A stretch of 64,000 nt of DNA, from assembly GCF_003402535.2 (NCBI RefSeq), contig NZ_AP025171.1, forward strand, positions 496,001-560,000, read 5' to 3'. Below, one piece after another: positions 16,958 to 25,868 of the stretch. The notes beneath the pieces were generated by a model. It ran no database searches. It was not told the origin of the DNA and saw nothing but the letters and a program-made list of their open reading frames with translations. The stretch is from Cupriavidus sp. P-10. Its GTDB lineage: Bacteria > Pseudomonadota > Gammaproteobacteria > Burkholderiales > Burkholderiaceae. A program made the translations under genes and the position numbers. Each line of letters begins with the position of its first letter. The stretch's first letter is position 1.

Positions 16958-17757
16958 CCCTTAACACCGAAGCTCCCGCCGTTCCGGCCTATGTGCCCGG
17001 CCACCAACTGCTCGCCGGCAAGAGCGTCCTGATCACCGCGGCCGCGGGCGTCGGCATCGGCTTTGCCGCCGCGCGCCGCTGCGCGGAGGAGGGCTGCCGC
17101 GCGCTGATGATCTCCGACGTCCATCCCAGGCGGCTGGACGAAGCCGTAGCGCGCTTGCGTGCGGAAACAGGGCTGCAGGCGATCCATGGACAGCTTTGCG
17201 ATGTGTCCGACGAAGCGCAGGTACGCGCCCTTGTGGCTGCCGCGGAAGAGGCGCTCGGCGGCACCGACGTGCTGATCAACAACGCCGGGCTGGGCGGCTC
17301 GCGCCGCCTAGTTGATATGGACGATGCCGAGTGGTCGCGCGTGATCGATATTTCCCTCACCGGCACCTTCCGCATGACGCGCGCGATGCTGCCGCACATG
17401 CAGGCGCGCCGGCGCGGCGCCATCGTCAACAACGCCTCGGTGCTCGGCTGGCGGGCGCAGAAGGAACAGTCGCACTACGCCGCGGCCAAGGCCGGGGTGA
17501 TGGCGCTGACCCGCTGCAGTGCGATGGAGGCCGCGGAGTTTGGCGTGCGCATCAATGCGGTGGCGCCGAGCATCGCGCTGCATGACTTCCTGAAGAAGTC
17601 GGCGCCGGCGGATTTGCTGCGCCAGCTCAGCGAGCGCGAAGCGTTCGGGCGTGCGGCGGAGGTGTGGGAGGTAGCGAATGTGATGGTGTTCCTGGCCAGC
17701 GACTATGCCTCGTACATGACAGGTGAGGTGCTGCCGGTGAGCAGCCAGCGGGCTTGA
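16954..17757 (+). CDS. ipdF: SDR dehydrogenase, IpdF-like
   Basis: A 267-aa SDR with TAAAGVGIG at 28-36 for the cofactor, INNAGLGG, and Tyr175-x3-Lys179. NNASVLGWRAQ, SHYAAAKAGVMALTRCSA, EAFGRAAE-WEVA and LASDYASYMTGEV are nearly identical to my memory of IpdF (Rv3559c), the NAD+-dependent dehydrogenase of 5-hydroxy-HIP-CoA. The start overlaps the FadE30-like stop. Followed by a REP-like hairpin, so it may end the main operon. Confidence 0.88.
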   Translation: MTLNTEAPAVPAYVPGHQLLAGKSVLITAAAGVGIGFAAARRCAEEGCRALMISDVHPRRLDEAVARLRAETGLQAIHGQLCDVSDEAQVRALVAAAEEALGGTDVLINNAGLGGSRRLVDMDDAEWSRVIDISLTGTFRMTRAMLPHMQARRRGAIVNNASVLGWRAQKEQSHYAAAKAGVMALTRCSAMEAAEFGVRINAVAPSIALHDFLKKSAPADLLRQLSEREAFGRAAEVWEVANVMVFLASDYASYMTGEVLPVSSQRA

Positions 17758-17822
17758 AGCACTGACAAGGTGGCGCTGGCGGTATGCGAAAGGGTTGGTG
17801 CCGGCCGCCACCCCTGGCAGAG

Positions 17823-17854
17823 GCTCCCCTCTCCCGCCTGCGGGAGAGGGGAGC
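17823..17854. repeat. REP-like hairpin, 15-bp stem
   Basis: GCTCCCCTCTCCCGC (17823-17837) and its exact reverse complement (17840-17854) with a 2-base loop, followed by AAACAA. The same core recurs at 19717-19742, also followed by GAGCAAACA. It lies in the 165-base gap between ipdF and the MaoC gene and could attenuate transcription or be a dispersed repeat. Confidence 0.75.
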
Positions 17855-17922
17855 AAACAAGCGGGAGTGATGGATCTGTCGGCAAATCAGGCCGCCATGG
17901 TGAGGAAACACAGGAAACAGCA

Positions 17923-18378
17923 ATGCCAAGAATCTTCCGCTCCGCACAGGACATCCACGCCGCCGCAGGCCAACCGCTCGGCGAAAGCCCCTGGACCCGC
18001 ATCACCCAGGACCAGGTCAACCAGTTCGCCCACGCCACCGGCGACCACCAGTGGCTGCACGTCGACCCCGAACGCGCCGCGCAAGGCCCCTACGGCGCCT
18101 GCATCGCCCACGGCTACCTGACGCTGGCCCTGGTCAACCAGTTCCTGCCGGAACTGGTCACCGTCGAAGGCATGAAGTTCGGCGTCAACTACGGCTGCGA
18201 CAAGGTTCGTTTCCCCGCGCCGGTGCGCGTGGGCGCCCGCGTGCGGGGCGTGGGTGAGTTGATACGCGCCGAGTCGCTGCCAGGCGGCGTGCAGTCGGTG
18301 GTGCGCGTCACAGTGGAGATCGAGGGCGAGGCCAAGCCCGCCTGCGTGGCCGAGACGATCAGCCGCTACTACTTCTGA
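17923..18378 (+). CDS. MaoC-family (R)-enoyl-CoA hydratase
   Basis: A 151-aa single hot-dog protein with the hydratase-2 motif FAHATGDHQWLHVD-P, giving the catalytic Asp/His pair near residues 41-46. The start follows AGGAAACAG at 17923; longer frames upstream run through the REP hairpin and are not credible. Hydrates trans-2-enoyl-CoA during beta-oxidation. It precedes a thiolase gene by 15 bases, so the two make a hydratase-thiolase pair within the steroid locus. Confidence 0.87.
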   Translation: MPRIFRSAQDIHAAAGQPLGESPWTRITQDQVNQFAHATGDHQWLHVDPERAAQGPYGACIAHGYLTLALVNQFLPELVTVEGMKFGVNYGCDKVRFPAPVRVGARVRGVGELIRAESLPGGVQSVVRVTVEIEGEAKPACVAETISRYYF

Positions 18379-18393
18379 ACCAAGGAATCGAGC

Positions 18394-19596
18394 ATGAAAG
18401 ACGCAGTCATCGTCGCCGTCGCGCGCACCCCCATCGGCAAGGCCTTCCGTGGCGCCTTCAACGATACCGAAACCCCGGTACTGGGCGGCCATGTGGTGCG
18501 CGCGGTGGTCGAGCGCGCGGGCGTTGACCCGGCCGAGGTCGACGACGTGCTGATCGGCGCGGCCGCGCAGCAGGGCACCCAGGGCTACAACCTGGGCCGC
18601 CTGTGCGCGGTGGCGGCGGGGCTGCCCGACAGCGTGCCGGGCATGACCATGGACCGCATGTGCGGCTCGGGCCTGATGACGATCGCCGCGGGTGCGCGCG
18701 CGATCCAGTGCGGCGAGGCCGACATCATCGTGGCGGGTGGCGCGGAATCGATCTCGCTGACGCAGAACAAGCACAAGAACAGCTACCGCGCCCAGTCCGA
18801 AGCGGTGCTGGCGCGGCAGCCGGCCGCCTACATGGCGATGATCGAGACCGCCGAGGTGGTGGCGCGCCGCTATGGCATCAGCCGCGCCGAACAGGACGCC
18901 TACGCCTGGCGCAGCCAGCAGCGCACCGCCGAGGCGCAGCGCCGCGGTGCCTTCGACGATGAGATCGTGCCGCTGGAAACGCGCCGCGCGCTGTTCGACA
19001 AGGCCGGCGCGCTGACGGGGCACGAGAGCGTGAAGCTCGTACAGGACGAATGCAACCGGCCCGATACCACCGCCGCGAGCCTGGCGGCGCTCAAGCCTGT
19101 CTGGAGCGGCGGACAGGCGGTAGCCGAAGGCGAGCACATCACCGCCGGCAATGCCTCGCAACTGTCTGACGGCGCCGCGGCGGTGCTGCTGATGAGCGCC
19201 GACGAGGCGCGCCGCCGTGGGCTGCGCCCGCTGGGGCGCTACCGCGGCATGGCGGTGGCGGGCTGCGCGCCGGATGAAATGGGCATCGGTCCTGTTTTCG
19301 CGGTGCCGAAGCTGCTCGCGCGCCATGGCATGACGGTGGCGGATGTGGGCCTGTGGGAGCTGAACGAGGCCTTTGCCTGCCAGGTGTTGTACTGCCAGCA
19401 GAAGCTGGGCATCCCGGATGCGCGGCTGAACGTGAATGGCGGCGCGATTTCGGTTGGGCATCCGTTCGGCATGTCGGGCGCGCGCATGACCGCGCATGCG
19501 TTGATCGAAGGCCGGCGCCGTGGCGTGCAGCAGGCGGTGGTGACGATGTGCATTGGCGGCGGCATGGGTGCTGCCGCGCTGTTCGACGTCCTGTAG
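18394..19596 (+). CDS. Acetyl-CoA acetyltransferase-type thiolase
   Basis: A 400-aa thiolase with Cys90 (DRMCGSGL), His356 ([10 protein letters not shown]) and Cys386 (TMCIGGGMG). Unlike the upstream FadA6-like enzyme it lacks the ring-specific signatures and resembles generic degradative thiolases. Follows the MaoC gene with AAGGAATCGAGC before the ATG. It probably cleaves the beta-ketoacyl-CoA formed from a side chain or dicarboxyl intermediate. A nested REP structure follows its stop. Confidence 0.88.
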   Translation: MKDAVIVAVARTPIGKAFRGAFNDTETPVLGGHVVRAVVERAGVDPAEVDDVLIGAAAQQGTQGYNLGRLCAVAAGLPDSVPGMTMDRMCGSGLMTIAAGARAIQCGEADIIVAGGAESISLTQNKHKNSYRAQSEAVLARQPAAYMAMIETAEVVARRYGISRAEQDAYAWRSQQRTAEAQRRGAFDDEIVPLETRRALFDKAGALTGHESVKLVQDECNRPDTTAASLAALKPVWSGGQAVAEGEHITAGNASQLSDGAAAVLLMSADEARRRGLRPLGRYRGMAVAGCAPDEMGIGPVFAVPKLLARHGMTVADVGLWELNEAFACQVLYCQQKLGIPDARLNVNGGAISVGHPFGMSGARMTAHALIEGRRRGVQQAVVTMCIGGGMGAAALFDVL

Positions 19597-19619
19597 CAAA
19601 AGAAAGCCGCTGGTTTTCA

Positions 19620-19742
19620 CCCCTCTCCCATTCATGGGAGAGGGGCGGGGGAGAGGGCAGGAGCCTCCATGAAGTGATGCGTTGCGATGCTTGCCACGCG
19701 CTGCCCTCTCCCCCGGCCCCTCTCCCGCAAGCGGGAGAGGGG
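19620..19742. repeat. Composite REP/BIME-like structure with three stem pairs
   Basis: Hairpin 1: CCCCTCTCCCA (19620-19630) with TGGGAGAGGGG (19635-19645). Hairpin 2: CCCCTCTCCCGC (19717-19728) with GCGGGAGAGGGG (19731-19742). A third arm pair, CGGGGGAGAGGGCAG (from about 19646) with CTGCCCTCTCCCCCG (to about 19715), would bring them together. The second hairpin repeats the 17823 element. It fills the 232-base gap before the YCF48 gene, and hairpin 1 may terminate the thiolase transcript. Confidence 0.75.
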
Positions 19743-19828
19743 AGCAAACATTCTGCTTATCGAAGCAGCCCCGGCAACGTACGGCCCGCCACGAGGCCGC
19801 CTGCCACCACTCCAATCGGAGGAGACAC

Positions 19829-20791
19829 ATGAAACGACTGATCGGCATCGCCATGTCGCTGGCCGTGCTGGCCACCGCGGTCTGGGCCTTCGCGCCGCGC
19901 CCGCTGCCGCCGTTCCCGGCCACCGCGCTGCGCCCCGACGGCCTGCAGGTCAACGGCATCGCCCGCGCCGGCGAGCGTCTGGTGGCCGTGGGCGAGCGCG
20001 GCAAGATCCTGTTCAGCGATGATCAGGGTCGCGACTGGCGCGTGGCCGCCGTTGACAAGCCCCAGGGTGCCACGCTGACGCAGGCGGCCTTTGCCGACAG
20101 CCGCCAAGGCATCGCGGTCGGCCACAGCGGCCTGATCCTGCGCACGGAGGATGGCGGCACGCACTGGCAGCAGGTCGCCTTCGACGCGCAATCGTCCGAC
20201 CCCCTGCTGGGTGCCCTGGCGCAGCGCAACGGGCCGTGGTTCGCCGTGGGCAGCTTCGGCCGTTTCCTGGTGTCGCGCGACCAGGGCAGGCATTGGGAAG
20301 AGGCCGCTGACAAGGCCATGCAGGACCGCCACCTCAACGCCATCGCCGGCGACGGGCAGGGGCGCCTGATGCTGGTCGGCGAAGCCGGGCTGGTGCTGCG
20401 CTCGGCCGATGGCGGCGGCCGCTGGGAGCCGGTCAAGACTCCCTATGAAGGCTCGCTGTACGGCGTGCTGCCGCTGCGCGACGGCGCCTGGCTGGCCTTC
20501 GGCATGCGCGGCAACGCGCTGCGCAGCGAGGATTTCGGCACCACCTGGCAGGCCGCCGAGATCGCACTGCGCACCTCGTTCTTCGGCGGTGCCGAGTTGC
20601 CGGACGGCCGCATCGTGCTGGCCGGGCAGGGGGGCACGCTGGTGATCTCCGCCGATGGCGGGCGCCATTTTGCGCCGTTGCCCGCCGGCAGCCCGCAGAC
20701 GCTGGCGGCGCTGGTGCCTGCCGCTAAAGACAAGCTGGCGCTGGGTGGCAGCAGCGGCCTTGCCGGCGCGACACTCGCCGCAAATCGCTGA
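19829..20791 (+). CDS. YCF48-like/BNR-repeat exported protein
   Basis: A 320-aa protein starting MKRLIGIAMSLAVLATAVWA, a signal peptide or N-terminal anchor. The rest is repeated beta-propeller blades of the YCF48/BNR type (VGERGKILFSDDQGRDW, VGHSGLILRTEDGGTHW, VGEAGLVLRSADGG). Genes of this type regularly sit beside an MMPL/RND gene, as here (30 bases to the next ATG), and near DUF1329/DUF1302 genes. The set is believed to help hydrophobic compounds cross the envelope; the exact role is unproven. GGAGGAG precedes the start. Confidence 0.85.
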   Translation: MKRLIGIAMSLAVLATAVWAFAPRPLPPFPATALRPDGLQVNGIARAGERLVAVGERGKILFSDDQGRDWRVAAVDKPQGATLTQAAFADSRQGIAVGHSGLILRTEDGGTHWQQVAFDAQSSDPLLGALAQRNGPWFAVGSFGRFLVSRDQGRHWEEAADKAMQDRHLNAIAGDGQGRLMLVGEAGLVLRSADGGGRWEPVKTPYEGSLYGVLPLRDGAWLAFGMRGNALRSEDFGTTWQAAEIALRTSFFGGAELPDGRIVLAGQGGTLVISADGGRHFAPLPAGSPQTLAALVPAAKDKLALGGSSGLAGATLAANR

Positions 20792-20820
20792 CCCCCGCCT
20801 CACCGAACGCGAGAACGATC

Positions 20821-23253
20821 ATGACCCGCTCCCAATCCCCCGGCCGCCTGGGCCGCTTCGTCGATGGCTGCGCCAGCGTGCTGATGCGCCGGCGCCGCCT
20901 GCTGCTGTTGCTGTGCCTGGCGGTGACCGTGGCGCTGGGCTTCTCGGCCACGCGCCTGCGGCTCGATCCGGGCTTCAACAAGATGATCCCGCTGCAGCAT
21001 CCGTACATGCAGGTGTTCACCAAGTACGCGAGCACCTTCTCCGGTGCCAATACCGTGCTGGTGAGCCTGCGCTGGAAGGGCGACGGCGATATCTACAACG
21101 CCGCCTTCATGGACAAGCTGCGCAGCGCCACCGATGAAGTTTTCTTCATCCCCGGCGTGGACCGCTCGCGCGTGTTCTCGCTGTTCACGCCCAACGTGCG
21201 CTACACCGAGGTGACCGAGGCCGGCTTCCGCGGCGACGTGGTTGTGCCGGGGCGCTTCTCCGGCGCGCCGGCGGAGCTGGAGAAGGTGCGGCGCAATGTG
21301 GCGCGCTCAGGGCAGATCGGCAGGCTGGTCAGCAATGACCTCAAGTCCGCGCTGATCCGCGCCGAGTTGCGCGAGACCGATCCGGCTACCGGCAAGACCA
21401 TCGACTACGGCTCCGTCGCACGCCAGCTGGAGAAGATCCGCGCGCAGTTCAGCGGCACCGATGTCGAAGTCAATATTGTCGGCTTCGCCAAGCTGGTGGG
21501 CGATGTCGAAGAGGGCATCGCCGGCGTGATGGGCTTCTTCGCGCTCGCCTTCGCCGTGACCGCGCTGCTGTTGTGGCTATACACGCGCTCGCTGCGCATC
21601 ACGGTGCTGGCGCTGGTGGTGGCACTGCTCCCGGTGGGCTGGCTGCTGGGCCTGTTGCCGCTGCTGGGCTACGGCATCGACCCGATGTCGATCCTGGTGC
21701 CGTTCCTGATCTTCTCGATCGGGGTCTCGCACGCGGTGCAGATGACCAATGCCTGGAAGCAGGAGGTGGTGCAGGGGAACAGCGCGCTGGACAGCGCCAG
21801 CGGGGCCTTCCGCAAGCTGTTCATCCCCGGCACGGTGGCGCTGCTGACCAATGCGCTGGGCTTCATGGTCATCATGCGCATCGAGATCGATATCGTGCGC
21901 GAACTTGGTATCACGGCCTGCCTGGGCGTGCTGCTGATGATCGTGACCAACAAGGTGTTCCTGCCGATCCTGCTGTCGTACACGCGGCTGGAGCCGTCGG
22001 CGCTGGCGCGCTCGCAGGCGCGGCGCGCGCAGGGTGGCGGCGGCCTGTGGCAGAAGTTCGGCGCGCTGGCGCGCCCGGCACCCGCGCTAGGGGTGTTCGT
22101 CGCGGCGCTGGCGCTGCTGGCGGCCGGCGCGATCGAATCGCGCGGCCTGAAGATCGGCGACGTCGGCACCGGCGCGCCGGAGCTGCGCGCGGATTCGCGC
22201 TACAACCGCGACAGTGCCAGCATCGTGGGACAGTACAACATCGGTTCGGATGCGCTGACCGTGGTGGTGGAGCCGACCGGCTTCGACGACGGTTGCCTGC
22301 ACTACCCGGTGATGAGTGCGGTGGAGCGCTTCGAGATGCATATGCGGGGCGTGTCCGGCGTGCAGTCGGTGGTGAGCGTGTCGTCGCTGGCCAAGGTGGT
22401 GATCGGCGCCTACAACGAGGGCAACCCGCGCTGGGAGGCGCTGCCGCGCAGCAGCGAAGGCCTGGGGCAGGGTGCCAAGGCCTACGACCCGGACAACGGC
22501 ATGAATACGTCCAACTGCCAGGCGATCCAGGTGCTGATCTACACCGCCAACCATGAGGGCGCGACCATTGCCCACATCATCCGGGAAATCCGCCGGTTCA
22601 ACGCCACCGACAAGACGCCCAACGTCGCCTTCCGCCTTGCCGGCGGCAATATCGGCGTGATGGCGGCGACCAACGAGGCGGTCGAGGAAGCCGAGGTGGC
22701 AATGCTCCTGGCGATCTTCGGCGCGATCACGCTGCTGTGCCTGCTGACGTTCCGCTCGTGGCGCGCGGTGCTGTGCATCATCGTGCCGCTGACGCTGGTG
22801 TCGGTGCTGTGCAATGCGCTGATGGCGCGCCTCGGCATCGGGCTGAAGGTGTCGACGCTGCCGGTCATCACGCTGGGCGTGGGGGTTGGCGTGGACTACG
22901 GCATCTACCTGTACGAGCGCATCCAGCACCAGATCCGCGAGGAAGGCCAGAACCTGCCGCAGGCTTTCGCCGAGGCAATGCGCCAGCGCGGCTCGGCGGC
23001 GCTGTTCACGGCGCTGACGATGTGCATCGGCGTGGGCACCTGGGCCTTTGCCGCGCTCAAGTTCCAGGCCGACATGGGGATCCTGCTGGCCTTCATGTTC
23101 CTGGTGAACCTGTTCGGCGCGGTGTCGCTGCTGCCGGCGCTGGCCGCGTGGCTGGGCGTGGAGGATGAAGAGCGTGCCCGCGTGGCGGCTGCCGCTGCCG
23201 CGGGCGGAGACACCGCGCCGCCGGCGCACGCCCTGAAATCCGATGCGGCCTGA
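20821..23253 (+). CDS. MMPL-family RND superfamily transporter
   Basis: An 810-aa membrane protein with two RND halves. A first membrane segment lies near residues 27-46 (RRRLLLLLCLAVTVAL), a cluster of segments at about 235-390, another at about 415-435, and a second cluster near 630-780, with large periplasmic loops between. GVGVGVDYGIYLYERI in the second half is a typical RND segment. Proteins of this type with a YCF48 partner are found in steroid and lipid catabolic clusters of proteobacteria; transport of the hydrophobic substrate or product is inferred. Confidence 0.87.
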   Translation: MTRSQSPGRLGRFVDGCASVLMRRRRLLLLLCLAVTVALGFSATRLRLDPGFNKMIPLQHPYMQVFTKYASTFSGANTVLVSLRWKGDGDIYNAAFMDKLRSATDEVFFIPGVDRSRVFSLFTPNVRYTEVTEAGFRGDVVVPGRFSGAPAELEKVRRNVARSGQIGRLVSNDLKSALIRAELRETDPATGKTIDYGSVARQLEKIRAQFSGTDVEVNIVGFAKLVGDVEEGIAGVMGFFALAFAVTALLLWLYTRSLRITVLALVVALLPVGWLLGLLPLLGYGIDPMSILVPFLIFSIGVSHAVQMTNAWKQEVVQGNSALDSASGAFRKLFIPGTVALLTNALGFMVIMRIEIDIVRELGITACLGVLLMIVTNKVFLPILLSYTRLEPSALARSQARRAQGGGGLWQKFGALARPAPALGVFVAALALLAAGAIESRGLKIGDVGTGAPELRADSRYNRDSASIVGQYNIGSDALTVVVEPTGFDDGCLHYPVMSAVERFEMHMRGVSGVQSVVSVSSLAKVVIGAYNEGNPRWEALPRSSEGLGQGAKAYDPDNGMNTSNCQAIQVLIYTANHEGATIAHIIREIRRFNATDKTPNVAFRLAGGNIGVMAATNEAVEEAEVAMLLAIFGAITLLCLLTFRSWRAVLCIIVPLTLVSVLCNALMARLGIGLKVSTLPVITLGVGVGVDYGIYLYERIQHQIREEGQNLPQAFAEAMRQRGSAALFTALTMCIGVGTWAFAALKFQADMGILLAFMFLVNLFGAVSLLPALAAWLGVEDEERARVAAAAAAGGDTAPPAHALKSDAA

Positions 23254-23280
23254 GCGTCGCGGGTGAACCGGAAGGACATC

Positions 23281-24522
23281 ATGCACGATAGCCAGGCATC
23301 CGCAGCGTCGGCCTTCACGCCGCTGCACATCGGCCCGCTCACGCTGCGCAACCGCTTCGTCAAGGCGGGCGCCAACGAAGGCATGACGCCGCACGGCCTG
23401 CCAACGCAGGCACTGGTCAGGCACCACCGCGAACTCGCCGCCGGCGGCGTGGGCATGACCACGGTGGCCTACGCAGCCGTGGCTGACGACGGACTTACCT
23501 TCGCGCACCAACTCAGCATGCGGCCCGAGCAGGTGCCACACCTGCGCGTGCTGACCGAGGCGGTGCATCGCGAAGGCGCGGCGGCCTGCCTGCAGATCAC
23601 GCATGCGGGATCGTTCACCACGATGCGCCACGGCGGCAGCCGCGCGCCGGGCAGCGCCTCGTCCGGCATGAACGCCTTCGGCATGATGCACGGCGTGTAT
23701 TTCCAGCGCGCCATGCGTGAGGCCGACATGGCGCGCGTGGCCGGCCAGTTTGCCGCGGCGGCGCGGCTGGCGCGCGAAGCCGGCTTTGACGCGCTCGAGA
23801 TCCACATGGGCCACGGCTACCTGCTCAACCAGTTCCTGTCGCCGCTGAGCAACCGGCGGCGCGATGCGTTCGGCGGCAGCGTGGAGAACCGTACGCGCTT
23901 CCCGGCCGCGGTGCTGCGGCAGGTCAAGGATGCCGTCGGCGCCGACCTGGCGGTCTGCTGCAAGCTCAGCGTCAGCGACGGCGTGCCGGGCGGCAACCAG
24001 CCCGCGGATTCCGCCGTGACCGCGCGCATCCTGGAGGCGGAAGGGGCCGACCTGCTGACGCTCAGCGGCGGCCGCAACGTGGAAAGCCCGTGGGTGCTGT
24101 TCGGCAGCCCGATGCCTACGGCGCAGATGAAGGCCGCGGCACCGACTGCGCTGGCGCGCTTCGGCATCACCATGCTGGAACGCAGCACGCCGCGCGACCT
24201 GGCCTTCCGCGAACTGTATTTCCTCGAGGCATCGCGCGTGATGCGGCAGGCGGTGCGCATGCCGCTGGCCTATGTCGGCGGCGTCAAGTCGCTCGACAAC
24301 GTGGCGCAGGTGATGGCAGAGGGCTTTGACTGCATCGCGCTGGCGCGCGCGCTGATCCACGATCCCGCGCTGGTCGCCAACTGGCGCAGCGGCGCCGTGC
24401 AGCGCTCGGCCTGCGACAGCTGCAATGGCTGCGTGGCCAGGATCTACGATCCCGCCGGCGTCAGCTGCGTGCATGGCCCGGGCAATGATCCGACGCTGAC
24501 GCGCCTTGTCGCACTGCAGTAG
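23281..24522 (+). CDS. NADH:flavin oxidoreductase (Old Yellow Enzyme family)
   Basis: A 413-aa TIM-barrel FMN protein of the OYE/2,4-dienoyl-CoA-reductase N-half type: ALEIHMGHGYLLNQFLSP, NRRRDAFGGSVENRTRF and GFDCIALARALIHDP. Near the C-terminus four cysteines (378, 381, 384, 396) form C-x2-C-x2-C-x11-C, close to the 4Fe-4S pattern of dienoyl-CoA reductase but one residue shorter in the second gap. The C-terminal NADPH domain of that enzyme is absent. ATG at 23281 follows GGAAGGA. It could reduce a ring double bond; substrate unknown. Confidence 0.85.
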   Translation: MHDSQASAASAFTPLHIGPLTLRNRFVKAGANEGMTPHGLPTQALVRHHRELAAGGVGMTTVAYAAVADDGLTFAHQLSMRPEQVPHLRVLTEAVHREGAAACLQITHAGSFTTMRHGGSRAPGSASSGMNAFGMMHGVYFQRAMREADMARVAGQFAAAARLAREAGFDALEIHMGHGYLLNQFLSPLSNRRRDAFGGSVENRTRFPAAVLRQVKDAVGADLAVCCKLSVSDGVPGGNQPADSAVTARILEAEGADLLTLSGGRNVESPWVLFGSPMPTAQMKAAAPTALARFGITMLERSTPRDLAFRELYFLEASRVMRQAVRMPLAYVGGVKSLDNVAQVMAEGFDCIALARALIHDPALVANWRSGAVQRSACDSCNGCVARIYDPAGVSCVHGPGNDPTLTRLVALQ

Positions 24523-24537
24523 TCCGATGGGACGATG
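24520..24537 (+). promoter_or_regulatory. TAGTCC-N4-GGACGATG operator-like element upstream of kshA
   Basis: TAGTCC-GATG-GGACGATG begins within the stop codon of the OYE gene and lies about 60 bases before the kshA start. The GTCC/GGAC inverted repeat is perfect. It is the best match to the elements at 3820 and 4739, 20 kb away, and links kshA to the same proposed regulon. Confidence 0.6.
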
Positions 24538-24593
24538 AGGTACCGGCCAGACGCTCTTATCTTGAAGTTCCCACGGGATTTCAAGGAGACACC

Positions 24594-25679
24594 ATGAGCC
24601 AAACCGGCATCAGCGGCTACAAGATCGAATCACGCCCGCCCGAGGCCCGCTACGCGCGCGGCTGGCACTGCCTCGGCCTGGCCGACGCCTACCGCGACGG
24701 CAAGCCGCACACACTCGATATCTTCGGCCGGCGCCTGGCGGCGTTCGCCGACTCGACCGGCGCCATCCGCGTGATCGACGGCCACTGTCCGCACATGGGC
24801 GCGGACCTCAGCACCGGCACCGTGCAGGGCGACAACCTGGTGTGCCCGTTCCACGCCTGGCAATGGGGCGGCGACGGCGGCTGCAAGTCGATCCCCTACT
24901 GCAAGCGGGTGCCGCCCAAAGCGCGTGTCGGCGCGTGGCAGACCTGCGAGCAGAACCGGCTGCTGTTTATCTGGCACGACCCCGAGGGCCGCGCGGCGCC
25001 GCCGGAGGTGGCGATTCCGCGTATCGATGCGTGCTTCTCGGCGGAGTGGTCGGAATGGGCCATGGACGAGATGGTGATCCGCACCAACTGCCGCGAGCTG
25101 GTGGACAATATTTCCGACATGGCGCATTTCGGCACCGTCCACGGTTCCCCGGTCGACTATTTCGCCAACCTGTTTGAAGACCACAAGGCCACGCAGCTGA
25201 TGATCGGGCGCAGTGCCCGGCTGTCGGGCGACGCGCAGCTGACGGCGTTGTCCACGTACTTCGGTCCGGCGTACCACATCACCGATATGAGTGGCCGCAT
25301 GGGCGACCAGGAGATCCACTCCGTCCTGCTCAACTGCCATGTGCCGATCGACCTGCACAGCTTCGTGCTGCGCTACGGGGTGCTGGTGAAAAAGATCCCG
25401 GGGCTGAGCGACGAGCAGAACCGCGCCATGGCGCAAGCCTACGTGGAGCAGGCGCGCCAGGCGTTCTATGAGGACGTGGCGATCTGGGACAGCAAGATCC
25501 GCATCGACAACCCGCTGCTGTGCGAGGGCGATGGGCCGATTTATCAGATGCGTGACTGGTACCAGCAGTTCTACACCGACGTGGAGCAGGTGCGCGCTTC
25601 CAGCGTGGCACGGCGCGTGATCGAGCTGAATCCGGGCAATATCGAGCCGCCGGTGCTGCGGCACGTGTTTGAGGGCTGA
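24594..25679 (+). CDS. kshA: Rieske oxygenase, 3-ketosteroid 9alpha-hydroxylase oxygenase (KshA)-like
   Basis: A 361-aa Rieske non-haem iron oxygenase. The 2Fe-2S ligands are Cys65, His67, Cys84 and His87. The mononuclear iron ligands are probably His177, His182 (NISDMAHFGTVHG) and Asp293 (FYEDVAIWDSK). RYARGWHCLGLADAYRDGKP, MGADLSTGTVQGDNLVCPFH and RIDNPLLCEGDGPIYQ track KshA as I recall it, apart from HAW where KshA has HDW. KshA with reductase KshB hydroxylates C9 and triggers B-ring opening. No reductase gene is in the window. AAGGAG precedes the ATG. Confidence 0.8.
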   Translation: MSQTGISGYKIESRPPEARYARGWHCLGLADAYRDGKPHTLDIFGRRLAAFADSTGAIRVIDGHCPHMGADLSTGTVQGDNLVCPFHAWQWGGDGGCKSIPYCKRVPPKARVGAWQTCEQNRLLFIWHDPEGRAAPPEVAIPRIDACFSAEWSEWAMDEMVIRTNCRELVDNISDMAHFGTVHGSPVDYFANLFEDHKATQLMIGRSARLSGDAQLTALSTYFGPAYHITDMSGRMGDQEIHSVLLNCHVPIDLHSFVLRYGVLVKKIPGLSDEQNRAMAQAYVEQARQAFYEDVAIWDSKIRIDNPLLCEGDGPIYQMRDWYQQFYTDVEQVRASSVARRVIELNPGNIEPPVLRHVFEG

Positions 25680-25696
25680 CCACGAGAGCCGTGGTC
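25678..25696 (+). terminator. Weak hairpin at the end of kshA
   Basis: GACCACG (25678-25684) pairs with CGTGGTC (25690-25696) around a 5-base loop, overlapping the kshA stop. There is no T-run beyond GTT, so termination is uncertain. Confidence 0.35.
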
Positions 25697-25868
25697 GTTA
25701 CCGATGCCGCCTCTGGCTCCTTTGCGGGCCGCAGGCGGCATTTGTGCATGCCTGGGTGGTGTCGATGGACGGCGGCCTTGATGCGGTGCAGCGTTGGCAG
25801 CGCCCTTGCGCACCAGAGGGCGTCCCATGATGCTCAAGGTCGACGAAGCGCTTGCAACGTGCATTTTC

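Noticed and set aside
17887..20004. A 705-codon antisense open frame
   Set aside because: Opposite the MaoC, thiolase and YCF48 genes; no domain, and it runs through the REP hairpins.
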